Origin: JBIOXB01 sp050732395
Lineage (GTDB): Bacteria; Zhuqueibacterota; Zhuqueibacteria; Zhuqueibacterales; Zhuqueibacteraceae
NCBI GenBank assembly: GCA_050732395.1
Contig: JBOHQX010000041.1
Location: 62,001-126,000, forward strand
DNA: 64,000 nt
Direction of reading: 5' to 3'
Shown here: piece after piece, positions 52,401 to 60,211 of the stretch
How the letters are laid out: each line of letters opens with the position of its first letter
How positions within the stretch are numbered: position 1 is the stretch's first letter
Translations under genes and position numbers: made by a program
Notes under the pieces: generated by a model
Told to the model about the DNA's origin: nothing
The model's database searches: none
The model's input: only the letters and a program-made list of their open reading frames with translations

Positions 52401-54054
52401 AATCCATTTGCACGACGGATTTCATCTCGCCCAGAGTCAGCGGCAGCATCGCGGGCCTTTGTATGCTGTCCACTGTCACCATTTCTTGCGCGAGGGCGAT
52501 GGCATTCTCGGCCGAGAGCTTTTGGAACCGGCTGTTCCAATATAAATTGCTGATGTTGATGTATTCGCCGAATGCTTCATTCCGGGAAAGCAGTTTGGTG
52601 TCGAGCGTGAGCGCGAGATTCCAATGAATCTGCGCTGCAGTGGTGTCTTTGGGAAAAGCCGTAAGGTATTTGCGGCCATCCTGTACGGCCTGGGCGTACA
52701 GGCCGGTGTCGGCAAGCTCATCTGCGCGTTTCAGCAGCAAATTGATATTCTCGCGCAATGCCCGCTCCGCCAGGCTCCGGCCCTTGCTGCGCACGTCGTC
52801 TTTCGGATTTTTTTCCCACCACGGCGTACCTTCACGATAGCTCAGGAACAAGCTGTCGCGGTTGGCGTAGGCCATCTCTTCCTCTTCCAAGGCGCGATAG
52901 GCTTCGGCAATCTTAGCGCGCACCACCGGCGCTTCCGGGGTGTAGGGATACAAGCGCAGCAGCAAGCGATAGGAATGAATTGCGTTGTCGTATTCTTCCT
53001 TGACATTCATGTAGATGTCGCCGATCTGCCGTAAAATATCGACGCCGTAATCCCGGCCACCGAGGGCGGCAATGAAATCGGCGGCGCCGTCGACGCCCTT
53101 GAATTCCAGGAAAGAGATGCCGATGTACTCAATGGACTCGCTGGCCAGACCGGGATTGGTCATCTTGTTGTGCGGATCGAGCTGACGGGCGCGCTGCAAA
53201 TCGTCCGCGACCAGCGTGAAATACGAAATCGCTTCGGGATAGTTGTTCAGCTTGTAGTACGACCACCCCAGGCGATAAAGCGCCTCGACGTATTTCGGAT
53301 TGTCCTCGTATTTCATCACGCGCTGGTAAATCGGTATGGCGCGCTGTAAATCATTGACCGGCGGATTGAAATAGAACTCCGCAATACGAAACAGCGCGTC
53401 AGGCAGATAGCGGCTGTCGGGATACTCTTCGACGAACTTCTCGTACAAGCGCACCGCCTGGTCACGCGACCCGAGATCTTCCGTCAAATAGGAAATGTTG
53501 TATTGCGCGTCGTCACGCAGCGCGCTTTGAGGATATTCGTCGAGGATGCGCCGGTACAAACTCAATGCTTGGCTGTAATCCTTGTGCGGCTCTTTGGGCT
53601 GCTCGGCGAGCGCTCCTTTTTCGAATTGTTCGAGCTGAACCGAATACTGCTCCTGGCTGGTGGTGTACTGTTCCAAGGCGCTCTCATAATAGAGCTCGGC
53701 CAGGCGCATGATTACCTTGTCCAGGATACGGCTATCCGGCGAATTTTCAACAAAGGCCTCCATGTCGCGGATGCCTTTTTCACGCAAGCGCACGCGCTCG
53801 CCTTCCAAGTGCAGCCGCTGGCCTTCGAAAAAATCCTTGTATTCCAGCAGGTCATTGATGCTGTAGCTCTTCAGCACGGAGTCGCGCTTCGCACCCTGCG
53901 GCAATTTTTCTTTGCCCACCTCACCGCTCTTCGGGTTCGCTGCGCGCGTCGCTCCGGGTTTGTTCTCGCTCCGTGATTGCCCCAGGCCGGTGCTGATACC
54001 AAAAAAAGCCGGCAACAATGCCAACGACAGCAGTGTGAGCGTCCTTTGCCTCAT
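49432..54054 (-). CDS. Giant exported TPR-repeat protein
   Basis: This protein has 1540 residues from the ATG at 54054 (GGAGG 12 nt upstream), which gives a clean signal peptide ending near TGLGQ. A TTG at 54120 is possible too. Most of the chain is TPR-type helical repeats, for example SLYRRILDEYPQSALRDDAQ, RLYEKFVEEYPDSRYLPDAL and RVNRRFVEKYPHSKDTPDLY, of the kind also found in BamD/YbgF-like and gliding (AgmK-like) proteins. A coiled-coil section follows. The C-terminal about 190 residues form a beta-rich, galactose-binding-like module (AASIYVAGWTDLAAGGA, KTVYFRKVFEIPGLP, GGAYNLFVNGEFIAQF). It probably acts as a periplasmic scaffold of the motor complex. Confidence 0.85.
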   Translation of the reverse strand: MRQRTLTLLSLALLPAFFGISTGLGQSRSENKPGATRAANPKSGEVGKEKLPQGAKRDSVLKSYSINDLLEYKDFFEGQRLHLEGERVRLREKGIRDMEAFVENSPDSRILDKVIMRLAELYYESALEQYTTSQEQYSVQLEQFEKGALAEQPKEPHKDYSQALSLYRRILDEYPQSALRDDAQYNISYLTEDLGSRDQAVRLYEKFVEEYPDSRYLPDALFRIAEFYFNPPVNDLQRAIPIYQRVMKYEDNPKYVEALYRLGWSYYKLNNYPEAISYFTLVADDLQRARQLDPHNKMTNPGLASESIEYIGISFLEFKGVDGAADFIAALGGRDYGVDILRQIGDIYMNVKEEYDNAIHSYRLLLRLYPYTPEAPVVRAKIAEAYRALEEEEMAYANRDSLFLSYREGTPWWEKNPKDDVRSKGRSLAERALRENINLLLKRADELADTGLYAQAVQDGRKYLTAFPKDTTAAQIHWNLALTLDTKLLSRNEAFGEYINISNLYWNSRFQKLSAENAIALAQEMVTVDSIQRPAMLPLTLGEMKSVVQMDSTKARHVLKLEHKPMTPGEQKLATALDNYIKIFPHEFSTPERLAQAGALYYNKNDFTSALKYFKTLLRHFPESAEAAYAQYLTMESYFGKLDYKSCEIVAKRIKVIGHSEFMAKAEQRLAESIFLQAEVLANAEEHVRAAEEYRRVFEEVPHAGFADLALYNAGLEFDQAHEYRRAVETYATLADKFPKSPHYLSALNNMAHDYGELEDHLNAALTFERLANEEPDSARAEVNLYNASVFFVRAQDWSRAIRVNRRFVEKYPHSKDTPDLYYDIANFHLKLDELESANKVYGEYSERFPNSPRTVETFYRRGEYYEGQNNVEQARTEYEKGVAKSDDFRKREMDYNPFFAAEALFRLCELKYRHFSQIRFRLPAAAMDESKQRKKNAVIELVDGYTRVAGYGTLRLYEATYKIGASYEEFAQSWADQEIAEVSDERRIVAKKEINQTAAQLFERALSAYKSAAIALDRIARSHSESLADSSSRLDTTAARAGKVASPDTTLLVARPWIAKSKEKISKVIFDIAELNHSSMQQLLAAPLPDNMDKVSALEFRRQLLDRFVKPIVSQILIAHQRNIHQCDSLQIESAWVEQSRKRIVETNDILGREYVKLAQRALRQYGENLEEYKKLVAEADVRSVDVQDVMANLVDFNRKFAQAALETYVETLRHAQRARARTPALLETQDAMLQFAFLHARTADSLATLTEKEGRACEEKLRAGAPKIYQEALFVYEDNVLALNDGRKELLAAGFEAMRANDVRNAWSEKITLELVRSDPAKYAAELKLAIADTTVPSDTTWRAASIYVAGWTDLAAGGAAPWVPAQKVGDGVQFTGYQTERVWLLEPGPADSARVDSSAARQSPLPSAGKTVYFRKVFEIPGLPVAGQIQVIAGGAYNLFVNGEFIAQFMKHETEGSHSRGPEAAPRVHDVLDYLKAGANVIALEVQRTGNAEDALEAIVFLKSLPGWEKRQAELQAQQEQSEEASAQPREAVPRSY

Positions 54055-54143
54055 ACGCAAAGACGTCCTCCGGTTTATGGCAGGAAGGTGGCTCGATGTC
54101 AATTTGTTATCGTTCGTCAAGGCGAAGGAAACTGGTGAATGAG

Positions 54144-54197
54144 TTACACCTTACACGTTACACCTTACACGTGTAACGTGTAAGGTGTAACGTGTAA
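54144..54197. repeat. 54-bp heptad-word palindrome
   Basis: The left half is four 7-bp words, alternating TTACACC and TTACACG. The right half is TGTAACG TGTAAGG TGTAACG TGTAA. The centre TTACACGTGTAA is a perfect palindrome, and the arms pair throughout except for the alternating seventh base. It lies between the two giant protein genes of the motor operon, and the same words appear in the hairpin at 35173-35220. Confidence 0.92.
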
Positions 54198-54215
54198 GAA
54201 TCTACTGGTCTGGCC

Positions 54216-57167
54216 TCAATTCTCGCGCAACAACTTCTCGATCCCGTTCGGCAAGGGCTGGCGGCCGGCTTTTTCTTCCGTTTTCTCGACGCCACTTTCC
54301 GCTTCCGCTTTGTCGAAATAGACGTTCTCGAAATATTTCTCGTGCTCGAGCTTGTCGAGGCGGATCTGTTCTTCGACGATTTCTTCTTCGATGCGTTTCA
54401 TTTCCGCGTCGATTTGCCTGAGAAACGATTCCAGATCGGTCTTGCGCGCTTCCAGCAAGCTTTCGATGGAAGACAAATTCATCGAAGCCGAGGCAATCTT
54501 CTGCTCGCGCTGCTCGATTTCCTCGAAAGCCAGATCGCTCAGCTCGAAACCGGAATAGTCCGCCCATTGATCAAAGTTACTGCGCGCGGCCTCCACCTTA
54601 TAACTCGCCAGCCAGGTTTGGAACCGATCCACGCGATGCTTGAGATTGTTGAAGTCTTCCTGCAACACCTTCAAGTCCAGTGCGGTTGCGCCGTTACCGC
54701 TCATGGCGGTGAGTGCGCGCAGGCTATCGATATTGGCGCGCACGCGCTCCTGCTCGCTCGCCAAATGCGCGGCCAGATTGGCGATCACTTCCCGGCGATA
54801 TTGCACGCCGCTTTCCTTGATCGCCAGGGGATATTCCACGATGTAGTTCACTGCCTCCAGCGATTGGTCCGCGCGATAGGCCTCCAAAGCCTTGATCAAG
54901 CGATTACGGCGCGACACGGCCTCCTGCAAGACCTCTTCCAAACCCATGGTTTGCGCATTTGCGATCACTTCATCGAGCTGGTGTAATTGGTTGAGGATAT
55001 TGCGGCGTTCCTCCGCATATTCTTCACTCCGCAAATTGCCCTGCTGGCCGCGATAGTTGAAGTTCACCAGAGTGGCTTGCAAAGACTGCCGCGCCTTGGA
55101 AACGAGATCATACAGCGACTGATCCTGATGTTCGAGCGCTTCCCGTTCCATGCGGTCGAGCTCGTTCATTTGCGCCACGATTTGATTGCGTTCCTCGTTG
55201 TAGTCGCGCGAAAGCTCCAAAATGCCGCGCGCGCTGGTGACGTAGCGCAAATCGCGCATCGCTGCCTGGGGCTGGCTCAGCAAGCGCTTGCAGTGTGCGC
55301 TGAGCACCAGCGCTTCATACACGTAGTCCGATACCAAATTGCCCTGCGTGAGCGTGCGCAATTGTGTCACGGCGCGGCCCACGCTATCCTGCTTAACCAA
55401 GGCCCACGCCTTGCCCAGCATGCTTTGCTCATGCTGCTCCGCACCGCGCGAGACTTGATCGAAATACTTTGAGGCATCGGCGTATTCGCCGCGCTCGTAG
55501 TGCAGGTATCCCATCCGCAACAAGGCATGGTTGCGAATGGAGGTTTGCTGGACGCCGCTCCAGGGCAAAGCTTCCGAGCCAGCGGCCTCTTTGAACGAGG
55601 CCATGGCTGAATTGAGATTGCCGCGGTTGGCTTGTGCAATGCCGCGCAGGTAACGCGCCGCCTGTGCATATTTGCCGCCGCCGGCCATGGTCTTGGGGCC
55701 GGAAATCAAGCGCAGCGTCGAATCCGCTGCGCCATAGTGGCCGAGCTTGAGCTGATAATAACCAGCCAGGTAGCGCGCACGCTCGAGCATCTTCTCCGCC
55801 GGCGCCGGCGACAAGGACTCGAGTTGGCGATAATATGAGAAGAATGCTTCGACCTGGTTCAGGTGTTGCGCCATGGTGAGCAATCGCAACAAGGCCGTTG
55901 CGCGAAACTTGCCGGCCGGGTAGTCGCGCAACAATTGTTCGAAGGCAGTGCTCGCTTCGGCGAAGATGCCGCGAGCATACAGGCACTCGGTACGATAGAA
56001 TTGCACCGCTTCCCAATTCGAGAAGTAAGGCCGGTAGTCTGCCATGATCATCGCGAGCTGGAGATCGGCGACCTCGTAGCGTTCCGAAGCATAATTCAAC
56101 AGCGCATCCATCAAGTCGCGATTGAGCATGCGGCTGCGTTCTTTGACCGTTCCGGTCTCGAGCAGATTCTTTTTCACGATCGCGTATTTCATTCGCCGCG
56201 TTTCATGCGTGGCGAATTGATTCACGCGCCAGGTTTGAAAAGTCTCTTCCAGGGTTGGGCGATTCCCGGCAGGACCAGAAATGCCGAGCAGCGCCATCAG
56301 ATTCCTGTCCAGATGCCTGACCAGCTCGCGGCGCAATTGCTCGGCTGCGATGGCGGTATCGAGCGAGCGCCTGGCCGACGGCCGTTCCAGCTTGTCCAGC
56401 TCGGTCAACAACTTGAGAATTTCATCGACTTCGCTCAAATAGGCGGAGGAAACTTTGGGCGCAACGCCGGTCTCGCTCTGCACCGTCGCCAAAATCGTTT
56501 GCAGTTTTTGTTTTTGCTCCCGTGCCAGTCGCACGGCGGAGGTGTCGCTTCGCGTCGAAGCCGTGCGCTCGAATTTTTCCAGACGATTGTACATGCGCAG
56601 CAGCGAATCGACTTCGACGTTGTACTCGCGCATCAGGCTGGTTTTGTACGTCGTCGTGCCCATGGATTTTTTGTAGATCGTCCGGCTGTCGATCACGGCC
56701 ACGAGCCGGTCTTTCAAATCGCCGAACTGCTCCAGCAATTCGTGCCGCTTCTCCTGATCGAGCGTTTGCGAGAGCGCTTGAATCTCATCCAAAATCGCCA
56801 GAATGGCATCGAGCTCGGCGGAATAATCGGCGACCATTCTTTGCATGTCACCGTAGATCACATTGAAGCCGGCCTGGTCGCGGCTGGCGCCGGTCGCGCC
56901 GCGCTGTTTGATCTCCAGCGCGAGATTCTTGATCGTTTCCAACTGCAGCCGCTCCTTGGCCGCCATCTCGAAGAGATGATCTTTGGTTTTTTGATCGAGA
57001 TAGAACTTCAGGCGCTCGTCAAAACGCACGATTTTCTCGTTGTCAAAAACACGGCTCTCTTGCGAAAAGAGGAAAGAGACCTGAAGGGCAACAATGCAGG
57101 CAAAAATCCACGTGCAGGCTGAAATGCGAAAGATTTCTCGACCTTTCCTTAGTCCATTAGGCCACAT
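54216..57167 (-). CDS. Large exported coiled-coil/TPR protein
   Basis: This 983-residue protein has an N-terminal membrane signal (ACTWIFACIVALQVSFLF then SQE). The first 300 residues are helical and charged. TPR-like units run from about 380 to 650 (AEASTAFEQLLRDYPAGKFR, RMGYLHYERGEYADASKYFD). The last 300 residues are predicted long coiled coils ending in basic and acidic helices. It is the first gene of the operon that leads to the TolQ/TolR/AgmX-type genes, so a role in the same envelope complex is likely. No enzymatic motif is seen. Confidence 0.82.
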   Translation of the reverse strand: MWPNGLRKGREIFRISACTWIFACIVALQVSFLFSQESRVFDNEKIVRFDERLKFYLDQKTKDHLFEMAAKERLQLETIKNLALEIKQRGATGASRDQAGFNVIYGDMQRMVADYSAELDAILAILDEIQALSQTLDQEKRHELLEQFGDLKDRLVAVIDSRTIYKKSMGTTTYKTSLMREYNVEVDSLLRMYNRLEKFERTASTRSDTSAVRLAREQKQKLQTILATVQSETGVAPKVSSAYLSEVDEILKLLTELDKLERPSARRSLDTAIAAEQLRRELVRHLDRNLMALLGISGPAGNRPTLEETFQTWRVNQFATHETRRMKYAIVKKNLLETGTVKERSRMLNRDLMDALLNYASERYEVADLQLAMIMADYRPYFSNWEAVQFYRTECLYARGIFAEASTAFEQLLRDYPAGKFRATALLRLLTMAQHLNQVEAFFSYYRQLESLSPAPAEKMLERARYLAGYYQLKLGHYGAADSTLRLISGPKTMAGGGKYAQAARYLRGIAQANRGNLNSAMASFKEAAGSEALPWSGVQQTSIRNHALLRMGYLHYERGEYADASKYFDQVSRGAEQHEQSMLGKAWALVKQDSVGRAVTQLRTLTQGNLVSDYVYEALVLSAHCKRLLSQPQAAMRDLRYVTSARGILELSRDYNEERNQIVAQMNELDRMEREALEHQDQSLYDLVSKARQSLQATLVNFNYRGQQGNLRSEEYAEERRNILNQLHQLDEVIANAQTMGLEEVLQEAVSRRNRLIKALEAYRADQSLEAVNYIVEYPLAIKESGVQYRREVIANLAAHLASEQERVRANIDSLRALTAMSGNGATALDLKVLQEDFNNLKHRVDRFQTWLASYKVEAARSNFDQWADYSGFELSDLAFEEIEQREQKIASASMNLSSIESLLEARKTDLESFLRQIDAEMKRIEEEIVEEQIRLDKLEHEKYFENVYFDKAEAESGVEKTEEKAGRQPLPNGIEKLLREN

Positions 57168-57573
57168 ATTTGTTCCGATGAACGAATGATCAAGCCCACC
57201 GCGTCCAATTATGCTCCACTTGCGTGTAGCATAAGGTTATGTACGTCCAGTACGCCGGGAATACGTAAGGGTTTTTCAATTAAATCAATCTTCCAAGAGT
57301 GCACGGCAACCAGAATGGCTACAACACTCGTTACACCACGAGTTGATTCGTGTCTCCACCATTTTTACCTTGTTTAGAATACCTACCAATAGGCGAAAAT
57401 GGCGATGGCCCTCGCAAAAGATCAAAGGCTATGCCTTCATACCGAGCCCACAGGCAGAGAGCGGAACCTGACAGTTAAATTTTTGCAATGACTGTGCGGT
57501 GGATAGCGGTCATAACACTCATTTTGTATGACCACGTGCATACCCGAGAACAGATTATTCGATTGATCAACAC
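57168..57573. other. Gene-free divergent region
   Basis: About 400 bp between the motor operon and a small plus-strand gene contain no recognised repeat, RNA or frame. It should hold the motor operon's promoter. Confidence 0.5.
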
Positions 57574-57915
57574 ATGAAGACAAAAACACGCCATGAATAT
57601 AGTTTGTCTGTACGGGCCATTGAGATCAAAACCGGAAGAATCATTGGTTCTATAGTAGAGCGAGACGATGGGTTACTCGCCTATGGCAAATGGGATCTTG
57701 AGAAATATACCAATTTCGCGGCATGGCAATTGCTAAATACCAGCAGGCAACGAGTTTCTAGATTTGCCGTTCAAAATATCATTCTGCCACAAGAATATAC
57801 GGTGCAACGAATCGCCATAAATGTACCAAAAAAAGAGGGGGCCGGTACAATTTGTATCGTGAGTGGGAATAAAATAGATGAAATCTTGAATAAAATTCTT
57901 TATTATTGGTTGTGA
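57574..57915 (+). CDS. Hypothetical protein
   Basis: This 113-residue frame of plausible protein composition is unlike the surrounding high-GC genes in being AT-rich. It contains SLSVRAIEIKTGRIIGSIVE, a strand-turn pattern, and ends NKIDEILNKILYYWL. There is no signal peptide, membrane segment or recognised domain, and no clear ribosome-binding site. It overlaps or abuts the next short frame. Confidence 0.4.
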   Translation: MKTKTRHEYSLSVRAIEIKTGRIIGSIVERDDGLLAYGKWDLEKYTNFAAWQLLNTSRQRVSRFAVQNIILPQEYTVQRIAINVPKKEGAGTICIVSGNKIDEILNKILYYWL

Positions 57916-57916
57916 A

Positions 57917-58135
57917 TTGGTTGTCTTTTTTACTCTTGGTGACTGCCGGCCAATAAGAGTTGCATTCGATCTCAACAAGAGCACGAGTCTGGATGTCGCA
58001 CTTTGGCCATTTATAAACGGGGAGTATTCAATTAATGAATGGCTGATCGCAAAAATACGGCGCTTAATCAATACCTCAAAAGATCATTTGAAATTTGCAG
58101 TTGAAACGCATTTGTCGTGCCCATTGACCTTTTAG
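57917..58135 (+). CDS. Hypothetical small protein, possibly partial
   Basis: A 72-codon frame starts at a TTG. It has a hydrophobic start, LVVFFTLGDCRPIRVAFDLN, that could be a weak signal, and SINEWLIAKIRRLINTSKDH as an amphipathic helix. No family was recognised. The frame is AT-rich like its upstream neighbour, and the two could be parts of one damaged gene. Confidence 0.3.
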   Translation: MVVFFTLGDCRPIRVAFDLNKSTSLDVALWPFINGEYSINEWLIAKIRRLINTSKDHLKFAVETHLSCPLTF

Positions 58136-58165
58136 AAAAAACGGCTAGAACGGGAGTGCCAAAAA

Positions 58166-60079
58166 ATGATTCGCCTTTGGTCGATTTTTGCCATGCTCGC
58201 ATTCGCCCAATCGGGCTGCAAGCGCGAAAACCCGTCGGAGGTGCCGTCAAACACGAGCAATAGCGTCACATGGTCGCAAACAAACGGACCGCTTGGCTTC
58301 GGCGGAGGCCTGACTGCTGCAATCACAAATGAGCACGGTGACTTCTTCGTCGGCACTGAAAATGTTGGTATCCTAGTGTTGAAAAAGGATGACAACAGGT
58401 GGCACCCGGCTGCCGAAGGCATGTCGAGCGCCCAAATTCTATCCCTCGCCATATCGGCGAATGGCCATATATTTGCCGGCACCACCAGTACTCTTTTTCG
58501 CTCGACTGACAATGGTGTCACCTGGCAGGATTTAAGGGACAAACTCCCGCCAACTGGGACAAACAAATTTGTAAGATTCATTGCCGTGAATCAGAATGCT
58601 GATATTGTTGCCAGTGTCTATGATCACGGGCTTTATCGTTCAACCGACAACGGGGAGAATTGGCAGCATATTGGATTCGCGTCCAAAATTGTTCGACATG
58701 TCAAATTTGCATCAAACGGCCATGTTTATGCCGGTGAAGAAGGTGGCTATGGCATTTTTCGCTCCACCGACGATGGCCAAACCTGGACGGCCATCAACAA
58801 CGGCATCCGATGGGCGTCAAGGGCTGGAAATCTGCCGCCAATTTATGGGTTTGTTGTCAATTCGCAAAACAAGGTTTTCGCCGCAGCTCGAAATGGCATC
58901 TATGTTTCTGAGAACAACGGAGATCTTTGGAAGGATAGTGCTGTCGGCGCTTTATCGATTGCTATCGATTCCGAGGACAATATTTTTGCCGGCGGCATCA
59001 ACTCAATTATCCGCTCCGTGGACAATGGCGATACCTGGATAATGTCTGGTGGAATCCCGGAAGTCGTCTCTTTTGCGTTCGATAGCGATGAAAAGACCTT
59101 CGCAGTCTCGCAAACGGAAGGCCTGTTTCAGTCCACTAACAAAGGCGAGAGTTGGTCAAAAATCGAGGTTACAATTCCGGTGAAGGTTTCTGCCCTGGAC
59201 CCTCTCGACAACGGGCAAGTCTACGCCGCAACGGCAAACGACGGCATCTTCGTTTCTCCTGATCAAGGCAATGAGTGGCTGAAGCTCAATGAAAATTTCG
59301 CGCTGGTGAATGTCAATTCAATCGGAGTCAGCCCACAGGGAAGTGTTTTCGTTACGACTGCCTTCAATGGCATTTTTCGTTTGCTGGACCAGGGGCAAAC
59401 TTGGGTCAACGTCACTCCAGAGTTTATCTCAGGTTTTCCTTCTCCCCGCATCCTTTCCCTTGCGGTTACTGAACGAGGAGCTCTGTTTGTGGCCACCGAG
59501 AGCGACGGCATACTCCGTTCCACGAACAATGGAGAGGACTGGATGGAAACCAATAACGGCCTGGAATACCTCGTTGAGGGAGGAGCAGTAATTCCAGTAG
59601 GGCCCCTCGCTCTTCATTCGGACAGCAGCCTGTATGTCGGAACTGATCGAGGAGGGGTCTTTGTGACCCACAATGAAGGGGGGCATTGGAAATCTATCGG
59701 CAGCGTGATCGGCTGGTATCCTGTCACCGCGATAGCGGCTAACGCAGCGGGGCAAGTCTTTGTGGGGATGCAAATGCCGGCACGTGTTTTTCGTCTGCCC
59801 GGTAAGGATCCGCAAGCCGGGACACCCGACGAGGTATACACTGGTGTCGGCAACAGTCAGGTGTTGGCGATCGCCATCGACAAGAATGACCACATCTTCT
59901 TCAGCACCAATGAGACGGTAGAGAGCATTTATCTCTCTACCGACAATGGCCAAACCATGCATCAAATAAGCGAAGGCTTGGAAAAGGCGCAAGTCGGTAC
60001 GATCAAGGTTGGTCCAGACGATGAGGTTTATGCCGGGACCTCTGGAGGAGTCTTCAGAGCCATACGGCTCTTCAAATGA
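58166..60079 (+). CDS. BNR/Asp-box beta-propeller lipoprotein
   Basis: This 637-residue exported protein has a short signal peptide ending AFAQSGC, a likely lipobox. The rest is repeated beta blades with Asp-box motifs SxDxGxTW: FRSTDNGVTWQDL, YRSTDNGENWQHI, FRSTDDGQTWTAI, IRSVDNGDTWIMS, FQSTNKGESWSKI, LRSTNNGEDWMET and others. This is the sialidase/photosystem-stability-factor type propeller. Such surface lipoproteins bind polysaccharides or other proteins; hydrolase residues of true sialidases were not identified. CGGGAGTGCC precedes the ATG. Confidence 0.85.
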   Translation: MIRLWSIFAMLAFAQSGCKRENPSEVPSNTSNSVTWSQTNGPLGFGGGLTAAITNEHGDFFVGTENVGILVLKKDDNRWHPAAEGMSSAQILSLAISANGHIFAGTTSTLFRSTDNGVTWQDLRDKLPPTGTNKFVRFIAVNQNADIVASVYDHGLYRSTDNGENWQHIGFASKIVRHVKFASNGHVYAGEEGGYGIFRSTDDGQTWTAINNGIRWASRAGNLPPIYGFVVNSQNKVFAAARNGIYVSENNGDLWKDSAVGALSIAIDSEDNIFAGGINSIIRSVDNGDTWIMSGGIPEVVSFAFDSDEKTFAVSQTEGLFQSTNKGESWSKIEVTIPVKVSALDPLDNGQVYAATANDGIFVSPDQGNEWLKLNENFALVNVNSIGVSPQGSVFVTTAFNGIFRLLDQGQTWVNVTPEFISGFPSPRILSLAVTERGALFVATESDGILRSTNNGEDWMETNNGLEYLVEGGAVIPVGPLALHSDSSLYVGTDRGGVFVTHNEGGHWKSIGSVIGWYPVTAIAANAAGQVFVGMQMPARVFRLPGKDPQAGTPDEVYTGVGNSQVLAIAIDKNDHIFFSTNETVESIYLSTDNGQTMHQISEGLEKAQVGTIKVGPDDEVYAGTSGGVFRAIRLFK

Positions 60080-60211
60080 CCCAGTGCAATCGCACCAGAA
60101 AGGCACTTTTGCGTCTGCAAACAGGCTGATTCTTTAGGTTTCAGCAATGACGCACCATGGCACCAACGCTGCAAGCAAGTCTTTGCTGTCCCTCATAACA
60201 TTCACAAGAAC

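Noticed and set aside
54144..54197. Heptad palindrome considered as a phage attachment site or a standard terminator
   Set aside because: No integrase or tRNA is adjacent and there is no T-run; related words occur in other gaps, so it belongs to the repeat family.
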